Shown: positions 33,590-47,660 of the stretch, in pieces
Position numbering within the stretch: position 1 is the stretch's first letter
Layout: each line of letters begins with the position of its first letter
From: Isoetes taiwanensis
Taxonomy: Eukaryota > Streptophyta > Lycopodiopsida > Isoetales > Isoetaceae
DNA: 64,000 bases
Assembly (NCBI GenBank): GCA_021234155.1
Contig: JAJEKV010000078.1
Span: 2,292,001-2,356,000 of the forward strand
Direction: 5' to 3'
Program-made: the position numbers and the translations under genes
Notes under the pieces: generated by a model
What the model saw: the letters and a program-made list of their open reading frames with translations, nothing else
Database searches by the model: none
What the model was told of the DNA's origin: nothing

Positions 33590-33960
33590 ACATTCATTCC
33601 ATATAACCGCATCCAATCACGCAGAAAATTTTCACTCATGAAGGTCGAGAAAGGCCCGGCAAGTCAAAGTACAACCATTTTCATTAGAATATGGCAGATC
33701 CAATCACACACCTAAGATACAAATGGTCTCATTAAACGATAGTAGGCTTTTCGACTCATGAGTCGAGAAAAGGCCCGTAAAACCCAATGTACAACCATTA
33801 TCATTATAGAATATGGTCGCATCCAAATACACAAAACAAATATACACATGGTTTCATCAATAGACAAGCATGCCTTTCTTTGACTCATGAAGTCGAGAAA
33901 GTCGCTAAAACACAATGTACAAGTATATTCATTACAAAATATAGTACATTTCTTCACGCT
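33590..33960. repeat. Three tandem copies of an about 125-bp unit
   Basis: Each unit has GACTCATGARGTCGAGAAAG, then a TACAACCATTRTCATTA-like block, then ATATGGTCGCATCCAAATAC. Copies begin near 33590, 33715 and 33845. The TCATGAGTCGAGAAAG word also occurs alone near 34894, and a close variant (CCGAGTCGAGAAAGCC) near 37138, so it may be a dispersed subterminal motif of the 9 kb element. Confidence 0.7.
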
Positions 33961-33999
33961 TTACAAGATTTACACAACTCTACTATCTAAAAGCAGAGG

Positions 34000-36640
34000 T
34001 CACTCTTCTTGATCACCAAAATATTTGTCGTCCATAGCTTTCATGATCGCTAAGCCTTCCGATCGACCTCCTTGAGGTTCTGGATAGTTCCTAATCACAT
34101 CGGGCCACAAGAATGGCAAAATCAGGATTCCGCCAACACGTGAAATGAGATCGATTGAAAGACAACCACCTATCCGCTTCATACTCTTCCTCGTCGATAA
34201 TTTTGGCAATGATTGTATTGTGCGAAGTTATGATAGCACTTGTAGGCAAGAGTCGCCTATGATCACGCCGCCAGGTTTGTTAAAGTCCCTCGAATGCTTC
34301 AGAAACCCCGCCCCAGCCTTTTCACCATAATAGGCTTTACCCTTTGTGATGGCCGGATCGAGGGTTCCACATGCTCAATCTTCAAGCTCCAAACAAACTT
34401 GAACTTCAAAACTAGAAGGCCGGGACAACACCAAGGACATTGACAATATTTTTCTTTTTGCCATACAAGACCATATGGCCACTTCAATCCCCTGCCTGTG
34501 CACTACTCAATAATCTCTTTGCTTTAGGTCGAGGATACACGATTTTAGACCCCGCTTTTGCTCTGATCCGTGAGGTGTTAAGCTCAGACTTTTTATCGGT
34601 ATACCGCAGCCTAATACCCATTGACGCCAAATATTATAAGCTTGGTGGACCCTACCGATCCCAAAGCAGAGTTTGGCTCAACTCAGATTTCGCTTGACGG
34701 ATCCATATGCGATCATTATTTTTCAGGTCCTTTTCTTGCGTCGCGACTGTCTTGCTTTTGACTGCCTTTTCTTGGATCCAAGATCCTCCGTGATGTGAAC
34801 TGCCGCCAGACCTTGTGATATTGTCAATGATCCCGATTCGCTATGATCGGCGTCCCTAGAATGATGAAAGACGCCGATAGGAATGTTTTCAATCATGAGT
34901 CGAGAAAGAAAAGAAAGACTTCTGGAGGGTTTCACCGCGAAGCTCGAAACACCCGAGCAAAGTGAACTCACCAATCTCGACTCTCCGGACTTGTTCGGCA
35001 AAGATCCTCGCTTAAACCTTTTGACATTCGCCTCCATCTTTCTTTCCCTCGGTCACCGTTTGTCTTCGCCATCATCATTCCATCGCTTCCATTTGTCTTC
35101 CTTGCTTTGAAATGCTCATGAAGCAGTCCAGGTATGACCGAATGGTTTCAATCATGTCCTTATTTCCAACCACGATATTGGTTTCATTCCATACAAAGAT
35201 AGCCCCCCGAGAGAACAGCCATTCATGTACCACCGCGTGATACAATATGATCTTCCCCACCAAGCCGGTTATGAAGTACTTGATAACTTTTGGTCGATAG
35301 GAATTCTATGTATTGGACCCGCCGCACCATCATCGACTTTGTCCATCAATGGCACATCCTCCATAAATCCGCCCTTCTAGGGTTCCATCCGCCTTTGAGA
35401 AATCATGAACTTGTCGAGATAGTGGTGTTCGCTAGACCACCACTTTGTCCAGTCCGCAAACCATCTTGAAACCAAAACCAAAACTACATTGGCAAACTTG
35501 GTGCCTTCTACAGCCAAGTCTACACTCATGTTCGAAGTTCAGATATGGAATACAAGATCTTGTTGGTGAAGTTAATATCAGCTACCCATTGTGACACACG
35601 CCAGCTTGTCCGATTGCCCTCTAAGATGCAAAAGACAAGGAAACCGAAGTATCCAGCTCGGTCATGTCTAGACACGCCTTGTACCATCGCCAATGTCGTA
35701 CTTTTCATAAAATAGGGTAGGGTCTTCGATCATATTCATGGCAAATAGTGCCACGTCGGCCCAAAAGGCCTGCCTGCACCACCAAATCCCTTGTGTTCCA
35801 AGGTTAAAGAATGGAGGGGAGCTATCATCCGCCTTAAATGGGACCACCCCGAATCCAAGCTTCCTAGCACGTTCAGGGAAGGGGAGGGTTTTCACGTTAC
35901 GCTTTAGCTTGGTGTTGATGTAGGGTTGACATAGACGGTTCAACTCCTTCATGTCTTCCCCATCAAGCGCAGCCTTCTCCTTATAATAATCAAAATCATG
36001 GCATGCATTTGAGGCAACATTGCAAAACTCGTGATGCCTTCTTCCAATGCACACCGCCTCTTTAGGATTGTGGCATAATCCTTTGCATCCTTCGCATTTT
36101 TGAACTTCTACTTTCCTTAGCAGATTGTTCCATCCGTGATTCCGCCTCAGATCAAGCATTTCCCTTGTCCGGCCGCCCTCAGATCCTTTTCATGAATTGC
36201 TTGTCCCGTAACAACTTTGGGTCCGGCACTGTTGGTAATTCTCCATTGCTGTCCTTCACCTTGCCTCTTGTCCATTGAGCCCATATCTCGGCCCATTTCT
36301 CCTTAATCACCTCAATGCTAAGAATGAGGTCATATTGGACCATAGAGATTCCCCGTCCTTTCTTGGTGTTCTCTTCTTCTTCGCTCTTCATCCTCTCCCT
36401 CATCTTCCCTCGCCTTCCGTAAGAACATATCTCAGAGTTTCTCGAGGTCTTCCACTTATCCCAGGGAGCCTGTTTCCTTTAGGACGCCGGAGGACAACCC
36501 AATGCTTTCCAATCGCTTTTCGAATGTATGATCCGGCCGATACCTCACCGCATTCAAGAAATGTCACAATGTCGAAGCATGTAAGTATCTCAAACACCGG
36601 GACCCAGTTGAGAATGCACGAAAACATGTCGAAAAAGCCC
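34000..36640 (-). pseudogene. Unknown minus-strand gene of the 9 kb element
   Basis: Protein-like frames follow one another on the minus strand with frame changes, either introns or decay. In order: MFSCILNWVPVFEILTCFDI (36627), RERMKSEEEENTKKGRG (36400), a Cys/His-rich stretch with VQKCEGCKGLCHNPKEAVC and GRRHHEFCNVASNACHDF (about 36100-35990), PFPERARKLGFGVVPFKAD, WCRQAFWADVALFAMNMIED (35780), AGYFGFLVFCILEGNRTSW (35660), NVVLVLVSRWFADWTKWWS (35480), KIILYHAVVHEWLFS (35260), WQKEKYCQCPWCC (34460), and a terminal ILPFLWPDVIRNYPEPQGG to GDQEE with a stop near 34000. Paired Cys and His suggest a zinc-binding domain. I cannot name the family. It points away from the plus-strand transposase-like gene. 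Confidence 0.5.
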
Positions 36641-38649
36641 CTGTGTTTTGAGGCCCCGTCAGGCCCCAGGAGCCACTTCCCTTCAGTAATACCCAGGAAG
36701 ATAGTTTGAAGGAGAGTGGCTAAGACCGGTCACAGTAACCGGGACAAGACACGCAGAATGCAGTATTGAAGTCGGAATGTCAGGTGTCATTCACGTCAGA
36801 AGAAGACGCTCACCAACGAGCTACCCCTTCGCAATATTCACTAAGATGGTTCAAAGGAGATGGCTCTGACCGGGTGGAGCCACGGCGACCGGGACACGAG
36901 CCATTATCGGTTCTCACTCGCGAAATGAATGCACAAAAGGTTGCAGCCGGCTTCGAGGACCAGTAAGACGCTATAGTTTGCGCCAGATCGCATCAAGGAC
37001 TGAGATTGTTTAACCAGCCAACAAATTCAGTGGTGTACACTGCTCTCGCCAGCGAATGAGAGAAATTTTCGCCAATTTCGCTATCGGTGAAGAAGGCTTT
37101 GTACTTCCCGATTGTTGGTGCCGAGGGCATTCACTCACCGAGTCGAGAAAGCCGGGTGTAGTCCGACCTTTCCGCAAGGGAGGATATCTCAGAGTTAGAA
37201 AGATTTGCAATTTATGTAAAGCAAATCCCGTTTTAGATCATAGTTAGAAACATTCATTCATAGTTATGTTCTGTTATGAAACATTCATAGAAAGTTTTGC
37301 AATTTCGCTAGAATCATTCATAGTAATGTTCTTGCTATCGCTCGCAGTTTTTTCTTCCTATCACCTGCCTCGAGGATTCCTAGTTCGGTTGTTTGCCACT
37401 AATCTTACCACTAGTCTTACTTATGCCTGTACAAGGTATTCAATTAAACAAAAACTAAGAAGAAGAAAACAAAAAAAAAACAAAACAAAAGCAAAACAGA
37501 AAAAACAAGAATAGATGTGAAATAGAGTGAAACAGTGGAGACAAAAGAGAACATATTAAAAAAACATACCTGGTAGATTTGCTGGATGCAGAGGAAGCTC
37601 CCGTGTTTGATTTCATGTTTGAACAGGCATTTGCAAAGCGAGAATAGGGAAATTGTTTGATTCCATGTTTGTCGGGCTGGAAATTGAAACAGAGGATAGT
37701 AAGAACCTCTAATAAAAGAATATAAGTAAGAGGCAAGAAAGGACTTTACGTAAAACTAAAAGAAGCAATAAAAAAAGCTATAAACTTACGAGAAGAACCC
37801 TCACTTTCTTCTTAGGCGAACTCCGCCTAACACTCAAATCAAGGGCGAAAACGATCCGGCCGACCGTGCCGCCATCATAAGAAGACGCCGGAATTGAGTG
37901 ATTGGAAGGATCGCCAAGGGCTGAGCCCGTGAGATGGAATGGAAAACAGTAATGAGAAAGAATGAATGGATGAATGGGTCGCTGGGAAGAGGAAGAGGGT
38001 GCAGTTATTTCTGGCCGCACCTAACCTCGATAAAGTGCCATTATGACACCGTCACGCAGGGCCATGCGTCCGGTGACTGGGTGTCCGATTGCCGACGGGC
38101 AATGTCGGGCCGTCGCCGACGAGGCTTCACGCGCTCGGGATATCACTAGTGTATAAGGGATACGCCATGTGCGAGGAAGGGGTCATAAAAAACCCTTCAG
38201 ATATGCTTTTTTAGGTCTAAAACCCCTTTCCGTATGAAATACATCACTAGAGATTGGATTTTTAAGGTCTAAAGAACCCTTCCCGCACGATTCATACGCT
38301 TTTAGGTTAAAACCCCTTATCGCCCACTCACATGGTATATACTACCCACACTATGTGAATCCCTGGCCACGTGGGACATGTTTTTAATGGTTATATGGTT
38401 ATAATGGTTAATGGTTATAATATTTTTAATGGTTAATGTTTTTAATGGTTAATGGTTACATGGATATATGGTTACATGGTTATAGTGTTTTAATGTTTTT
38501 AATGGTTATATGGTTTTAATGTTTTTAATGGTTATATGGTTGTAATGTTTTTAATGGTTATATGTGGTTTTAGTGGTTTAAATGGATTTAATGGTTTTAA
38601 TGGTTGTATATGGTTTTAATGTGTGCTCTTTCATTCAGGGAGCATATGA
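36641..38649. other. Central divergent region of the 9 kb element
   Basis: Lies between the two divergent genes. It contains a GC-rich part (37780-38150), A-rich runs near 37465-37510, repeated ACCCCTT/AAGAACCC words at 38180-38320 and the AATGGTT minisatellite. A minus-strand frame starting at 38020 (MRPEITAPSSSSQRPIHPF) could be a 5' exon of the minus gene. Any promoters would lie here; none can be pinpointed. Confidence 0.4.
38385..38635 (+). repeat. AATGGTT-type AT-rich minisatellite
   Basis: About 250 bp made of variations on TTTTAATGGTTATATGGTT, with more than 20 AATGGTT or ATGGTT words. It immediately precedes the transposase-like gene. Confidence 0.85.
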
Positions 38650-41500
38650 GATGAGCAAAATGGAGCCAAGGAAGCCCAGCATAGGACATTTCCCTAGGCT
38701 CCAATGGAGGAAGATGGCTGGTATTTGCTGAGGGCATCATACCTGCAGTTGATCCTTTTGATAGTGTGAATGATGAAAGGCTGGGAGATGATCATCTTGG
38801 AGTTGGCATTGTGAAGCTTCTTATCCAAGTTGATACAATCATGTCCCAGGGAAGCTCTAGTAATTGCATTGTGTGCTCTGGGTTGTTGGAGTCCCAAACA
38901 CAGTTAAGATGGCCAATTAGATATATTACACACAAGAATGGTGAGAGTTTGGAATGCACTATTGAACTACATACCCCAAGGCCCACCCCAGGCCATGTGG
39001 AAGATTTGGTGGTGGATGAGCATCCTTTGATCACAAGGAAGAGGCGTTATGTTTTTTTCATAAAAGGCAGCCAAGGGTGCCCAAGAGGCCTAGAAGTGAC
39101 AAATATTTAGAAAGGATGGAAAGTATGGCCCCAACCAAAGAAAACCTAGAGGCAATTAGGGGACAAGAGTGTTGCAACCTAGATTGCACACAGTCCCAAG
39201 ACAAAGTGGATGACCTCGCTTGATAAGGTCCCAATACATTGGACAGCTTCAAAAAGATAGGATTAATTTCATCTACTCCTTGTGTAGGAATTCTACCTAT
39301 GATGAAGACACAGGAAGGTTACTATATCAATTGAGGGGCCTAAAGGTATATATATGAGAGCATTGAGATGGATTCTTGGCATGGAGCAAGTCTTCATTCT
39401 ACGTGACATCGAGCAGGTTAGAAAAGGGCACAGCTTTGTTCCAACATGGCAATGCACTCACTTTGAAACCTAGAGCAAACACTCTCAAGGCCATTGCGTC
39501 TTCTTCAGCTTTTGTGAGATACATGTCTCAATCTATGCCCCACAAGTCGAAGGTGAACGCGAGCATGGTGTGCGAGTGGTGCAAAGGGTGTTGCCACAAC
39601 ACTATATCCAAAAGAGTGCCTTAAAGAGGTCAACTCCATCCTAGAAAACTACTGGAGGTAGGCCTCTTTCTCAATCACATTTCAAAGCAAGTTATGGAGC
39701 ACTCACTTCTCGGGACGTGAGTGTCCCCTGCAATACATGCCATTCTCAAAGTGCAACACTTGCATTCAACTCAAGGATACATGTGCATCAACCGCAATAG
39801 AGAAAGAAAGAATGGCAATTAGGGAGCAATTTGCAGATCACCAAAGGAACCAAATATCATGTAGACAGGTTGTATTGGCGGTGGAGAACATTTTCTTAGA
39901 TGCAACGACGATTTTTGTGTATAATTCATGATAAGATGGACCAACACAAGACTTTCTTGCCAAAGCTAGATCCTTTTACCCAAGCGTTGTCAAAACGCTT
40001 TTCGTGATGAAAGTAAGTCTCAAGGGTGTCTTAACACATGGTCATGGAACTGAACCTATGGTCATTTTGTGCTTGATCTATGGAGGGATGATCCAAACTT
40101 CCATGTGAGCTCTATTTTCAAGTGCTTGAGAACACTAGAGAAAGGATCGATAGAAGGGAGGAGGTATTCCCCATTAGCACCCATTTTTGAGGCTTTGATG
40201 GATGATCAACCGCTTTGTTACCAAAGGCGGATAAAAAGCTCACATCCAAGGTGTCCAAAGTTGAATCAAGGAGGACTTGGGATGATTTCCCTTACTTGAG
40301 AAAACAAGCCCCGAGGAGCTATGTGTTCAATTGGACAACTGTTGGAAAGAAAACAAAATAGATGGATGTTTGGGGCAATGTCATACTTGGACAGCGAAGG
40401 GGAGTATTCAAAGTTGTGAAAGTGGGATTCATGATGGTTCGGCATAAGCATGATGATATAGATGCATTCTTTGGAACTTTCTCCACCAAGCTCAAGAGAG
40501 AAAACGTGACTAGTCTCCCTGAACTAATGGATGTGTTTGAGAGTGCATTGACCCCAACCCAATGGCCTTCTTGATGGATGAGGTTGCGATTGGAAATCAT
40601 TTGTCGAGGATACTTGCTAGATGGTAAGGATCAGCTTGATGACACACAAAAGCCACTTGAACCAAGTTTTGGGTTAGGGATGGAATACCAATCATGCAAT
40701 ATAAGTGGAGACCAGTGACAAGTTGTAGATGCCCGTACAAGGAATCGAGTTGTGGCAACGGGTGTTGTTTGGTGAAGTTCTCATTCCTAAAGGGCAGCCA
40801 AAACTACTATCTCCCTTCAAGATCAAGTAAAGACTCTAGCCAACTAGTGAAGGGCATCAAGGATTATATAATGCACTGGGATGATGTTCGAAATGGAAAG
40901 CACACCTCCACTCTTAAGAAAAATCACATGGACTCCCTAATCAAGTACTGGTAGAAAGTTGTGACATGCTTAGAAACTGAACAACCATGTGGGAGGGAGC
41001 TGAGAGACGGGTTCTTGCCGTGAGTCCGTGATGGGAGGGTTCTCAAGGAGCAAGCACGCCTAAGAATGTTCACTTGGGTCCCAACAAAGGTTCCAAGTGG
41101 TTTGTGGGAAGTAAGGCCTCAAAGCCGAAGTGGTTTGATCTTCCTGAATGATATCCCTTTGAGGACATCAAGGAAGGATACTTTGTGCTAGTAAGGCCTG
41201 ATGATGAGGATTGTCCAATATGGTTAGGGGTGACACCGATGTAACCACCACTATGGTCTGATGGAGAGGAGTTAAGTCCCCGATTCCAAATTCAATATTG
41301 GGAGCCCATTCAAGACACAAGAAGGGCAACTTGAAGGAGCAATACACCGATCTTTGGGAGAAGAAGTGGAGGGCAAATCATGCCGATCCTCAAAGGAGGG
41401 AATTGGTGGAGTGTGTGGTATGGTCATATCCAAGTTCTCACATTGCAAAGGACAACACACACAAGATCCCAAAAGGGAGATGGATAAAGCCATGAGCAAC
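38650..41500 (+). pseudogene. Transposase-like protein with MDQ-K and H-DDID motifs (DUF7869-like)
   Basis: One long protein can be followed through several frameshifts. N-terminal pieces: GDDHLGVGIVKLLIQVDTIM (38790), KYLERMESMAPTKENLEAIR then QECCNLDCTQ (39110-39190), INFIYSLCRNSTYDEDTGRL (39265) and KVYMRALRWILGMEQVFI (39345-39400). Middle: FSKCNTCIQLKDTCAS (39743) and REQFADHQRNQISCRQV, then IIHDKMDQHKTFLPKLDPF (about 39925-39985) and KGVLTHGHGTEPMVIFC. Then LWRDDPNFHVSSIFKCLRTL (40075) and GVFKVVKVGFMMVRHKHDDI continuing DAFFGTFSTKLK (40400-40500). The end has PFEDIKEGYFVLVRPDDEDC (41157). Families with a CxxC linker, an HDKMD-K segment and H-(D/E)DID are known as uncharacterised DUF7869-type proteins, plausibly DDE transposases; that assignment is from memory of the pattern. 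At least five frame breaks or stops make this copy inactive as read. Confidence 0.65.
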
Positions 41501-42545
41501 CTCCATGCTATATCATTGTATGAGGGTAGATAATATTGAGAAGCTTGAAAACTTTCTCAACTAGTGGTTTGTAAAATTTATGAGGAAAACAAGTTACCCA
41601 ATTCTTTGTGTGTGATGTGTAATTCTATTCAAGCAATCAATTCAGAATTTTTTTTTTCTATAGTATGAGTCCCATTTTTTCAAAGGAACCCCAAAATTGA
41701 GATTTGACCCACTTTAATTAAATGCGACTTATTTTCCATGTTCTTGACATATTTAGAGTGATCGATCGCCGTTACTTTGTAATTGCTCTGTTCTGCCTTA
41801 CAGCCTACTGATTGAAGAAGTTGTTCTAAATTGATAGATGAATTTTTAGAAGGGAGTTCAATGCTTCTTCTACTCTGCTGCTATGGGAATCATTAGAAAA
41901 TCCTTTCTTAATCCACTCGGAGAACCTGGGCCTTATAATTCCTTCTACTGTCTTTCCCTGTTTCCATGGATTAGCATTGTTTACCTCCGTTTTTCCTTTT
42001 CTAGATACCTGACTTATTGTTTCAAACTTTATCTTTTCTTCTGCCATCATTTCATGTCTTGCAACCAATAGAATCCCGCTTCTGCAACTCACCAACATAA
42101 TCAGCCTTGTTTGGGGCAAAAGCCCCAAAATCTGGAAACGAATTACTGCTAGAATCTCCTACAACATCTATAAATCCAGCTTCCAAATTTGGGGCTTTTG
42201 CATTCCCTGCCTTAATCGCTGCATCTAGCATCACAGAACGACTTTTGGCAGCAGTATCGGGCCCATCATGGTTGAATATTAATCCCTCATGATTATATTT
42301 GCTATATGTACTAGCGACTGCTTCTACAAAGACACACCTCCAAATTTGCCCCTCGCCGAACAAGGCCGTTTTGAATCGGTGCAGGCCTTGGCCTTGGCCC
42401 CCCGGCGACCCATTTGTGTTACTTGTCTTCCGATAGTCACCGAAGTACTGGGTTTGTCCACCGTCGACATGTTCCCTTTTACCATTCTAGGCATACATAA
42501 CGTGTATCAAAATTTTATAGAGGCAATAGTAAATATCTAGATGGC

Positions 42546-43180
42546 ATATTGGGATTCTTCCTGAAAGCAAGGCGCAGGAAGAACCCCTGCCAAGCATAAG
42601 ATTTTGGACTCAAAGAGAGCAAAAAAACACGGTTGGATTGGAATCATGGATTCCTTTGGAGGCCAAAATTAAGCTAGAATGGGCCAATTTTAGTCCATGT
42701 AGAAACTTAAAGGCCTAGATGTTGGGAATGAAGGAAATCTTTCAGTATATATTTCATGACTTGTATGAGAGAGCCTCTTCCCAGGTTCCCTATAACCCGA
42801 TTGGGTTCCGTGGACATTAAAAGTTTCTTCCTTCCTTCCTTCCTATAACCATATGAAGGTGTTATTTCTAATCTCGTTTTATAGACCTTGCACACCAATC
42901 AACCAAAAAGGAACAAACATCAGGGTGGCCCTATTTCGTGTGATTTCGTTGTGGAGTAGTCATCAAGTTATGCAAGATACCAAAACGACAATTCTTTCTT
43001 TCACAATTACGTCTTCAATTCATTATGTACCGTGCGCCATTTGCTGGTTGAGAAAATTGAATACCATGGTAAGAGGTTCTTACCATGGTGGAGTAGTTTG
43101 TGTGGTGAGTTTGCAACACACGTTTCCACCATAGCCAATCCTCCATACAAATTTTCATGGTGGCCTGAAGGACGAATGAC
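42546..43180. other. Spacer between LINE B and the FtsH gene
   Basis: Holds a SINE tail (42775-42845) and, nearer the gene, short inverted repeats around CCATGGTAAGAGGTTCTTACCATGG (about 43063-43087). The FtsH promoter should lie here, but no clear TATA box was found. Confidence 0.5.
42775..42845 (+). mobile_element. SINE 3' end with (TTCC)n tail
   Basis: CCCTATAACCCGATTGGG, then TTCCGTGGACATTAAAAG, then TTTC followed by about four CTTC/TTCC repeats. The same layout as the tail at 27150-27245. No box A or B head was recognised upstream. Confidence 0.5.
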
Positions 43181-45824
<2,644 letters not shown>

Positions 45825-47660
45825 CCAGATGTATCCTATTTACACAAATTAGCCAAATATGTAGATATGATCCTTTGTACCAACCCTGCTAGTTCCCGGT
45901 GATTTTTGTAAAATTCAACAAAATATACTAATAGAACTAAACTCAATACGCCTGTTTTACAATATAACAATGCATAAAATTTTAAATGGTAATCAAGTTC
46001 TTCTATGAATTTGTAAGACAGCAAGTCCAATGCTTTTAAAGGATGGCTTCCTTTCATCCAAACCAAGACATAAATGGCATGCTTATCGATTGCATTCTCC
46101 TTCCATTCTTTTATCTAAAAAATATGACCTTTGAACATTCTGTATGGGCTGTCTACTTCTGGTCAAACCTTCCCACAAATGGGAATTTGTAGGCCGACAG
46201 TAAAGGTATTTCTTGTTATAACCGGCAATGTTGACCATGCCTGCCACCCTAGAGCAGCCTCCAACAAATAAATCTCATTTCTAACTTTAGATTTCTTAAT
46301 TCTTGGCTACTCAAAGTGGCTTACATCGAGAGACGAGGAACTTTTGGTTGGGACCATTTGGGCACCTAGATATCTTCAAGCTAAAATAAGATGTTTACTA
46401 TAATACACAGTAGCTCTTCGCATTTCTCCCAAATTCTTAAACTATCATTCAATTTTAAATTCTCAATACTTAATGAAGGCTTCCTAGTCCAGTCTTAAAA
46501 CATTTGGATATTTTGAGAGGTGGGCCGAGATATCTCAATTTCTTAGCCGGGTTCTCTCTTTAGGGTAGTTTCCTTCTATGCACATGTTCATGTGTTAAAT
46601 TATTACGCCAAGGTCATAATGATAATCTGCTTTTAGATAACACCAACTTGGGCAAATATATATATATATCCAAATCGGATAAAGGAAACATAGAAGATTA
46701 CAAGGCTGTAGTTATATACACTTGTCAAGACATGCCATTGGGTACCATGCAACTTCTGGAGTTTGTACATAGACGCATGGTATGCCAACAACAGGACCAA
46801 AAAAAGAACAATGCTTCTATGTACAAAATTCCGAAGTTGCATCTATTCTTAGATCTACTAAGAGGTACCCGGTCAAGTGAACTAATTAGAATGTCGGACT
46901 TCAAACTTGTGGGGAGCATTGTGTTGAGAATGGCCATGGCGAACGATCGACAAAGTTTGAGATTGCAGCCCACCACAAAGGCGGCGACATAGCCGAAGTG
47001 ATAATGCCACTCCTGCCGCATACTCATGGCGAAATGATTGAAATATTTGCATATTGGATTCCACATCGGATCCTTGGCTCCTCTCTCGCCAAATATGCTA
47101 TTTCAAAGCCATCATTGTAGCACTCACAAAGACATATGCAATTGCACCAAAAAGTAAAATGAACCAAACATTATGGTGGTTAGTTTAAGGTATATCTCTA
47201 TATGCATTAGCACAAGAACTGAATGGGTTATTTGTTACCGGTCTAAGATAAACACAGCCCAGGTTCACTTTAAACCACTTTGGATGGAAGAGCTCATTAT
47301 CGAGCCACAACATTGATGACAAGCTGCAATGTGAGTATAGGGTCGAGGCCACCGCCATGGCTGCAAGGTAGAACCCGAAAAGAGTAAAATAAGCAAAATG
47401 AGAATGAGCTCCGCGTAAGAAGACAATGCATTGTGCATAACACGATAAAATAGATTGAAGTGATCATATTGAGCGTTAGAAGATCGATCGATCATGTTGA
47501 AAATGAGATATTTTTTTGTTTTTTGCAAAAGCGAAAGCAAGATGAGTTACTCACGAGAGAGCAAGAATGAGCTTGAACCGGGCGCCTCGTCCGAAAAACT
47601 ACCCTACGAGGGAGAGCGACCAGAAAGTCTGCAAAGATCAATGGAGTGCCGGTGTTTGTT
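45825..47660. other. Non-genic stretch downstream of FtsH
   Basis: No recognisable gene. There is a TA dinucleotide run near 46655-46670. A repeated word (TTCTATGTACAAA, with ACATAGACGCATGG nearby) occurs at 46770-46830. Short frames at 46633-47066 on both strands overlap each other and lack domains. Confidence 0.5.

Larger units (their letters stand above)
32734..41730. mobile_element. 9.0 kb TIR DNA transposon with two divergent gene modules
   Basis: The left TIR (32734-32758) begins AAGTCGTATTTAATTAAAG and the right TIR (41706-41730) is its complement with one mismatch in 25 bp. Looser similarity extends farther inward. A 4-bp duplication, ATTT, flanks the element (32730-32733, 41731-41734). 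Removing the element and one ATTT restores LINE ORF1 in frame. Inside are a plus-strand transposase-like gene (38650-41500), a minus-strand unknown gene (about 34000-36640), tandem repeats near each (33590-33960 and 38385-38635) and a GC-rich stretch near 33050-33300. A 4-bp duplication excludes Mutator and hAT; Sola-type elements have 4-bp duplications, but assignment needs a database search. Confidence 0.82.
30590..42494 (-). pseudogene. LINE ORF1 (DUF4283-like), interrupted by two transposons
   Basis: The likely start is near 42494 (MPRMVKGNMSTVDKPSTSVT). The N-terminal part includes KSRSVMLDAAIKAGNAKAPN and FPDFGAFAPNKADYVG (42280-42080), then LQSVGCKAEQSNYKVTAIDH near 41800. After the 9 kb insertion it goes on with AVAGFF, GGFLDYRKLQAWLTKHL and NFFLILFDDEKFVEDSL, then WFEIEQLPPDMLDPELLIAI and AKGPRICVG, a pattern like the ORF1 domain of plant LINEs. 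After the Harbinger-like insertion a Lys/Glu-rich tail ends at 30590. Several frameshifts and stops are present. The coordinates include both insertions; only 42494-41731, 32733-32124 and 30810-30590 are ORF1. Confidence 0.8.
27250..42545 (-). mobile_element. LINE retrotransposon B, split by two DNA transposons
   Basis: Minus-strand LINE. Its pieces are 42545-41731, 32733-32124 and 30810-27250, about 5.0 kb in total. ORF1 runs from about 42494 to 30590 across both insertions and ORF2 from 30294 to about 27260. The frame continues at both insertion points when one target duplication is kept: ...KYVKNMEN/LIFKAVAGFF... at the 9 kb element and ...DEKATKL/NEEKTERD... at the 1.3 kb element. Stops, frameshifts and an internal RT deletion near 28255 make it non-functional. 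It predates both DNA transposons. Confidence 0.85.
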
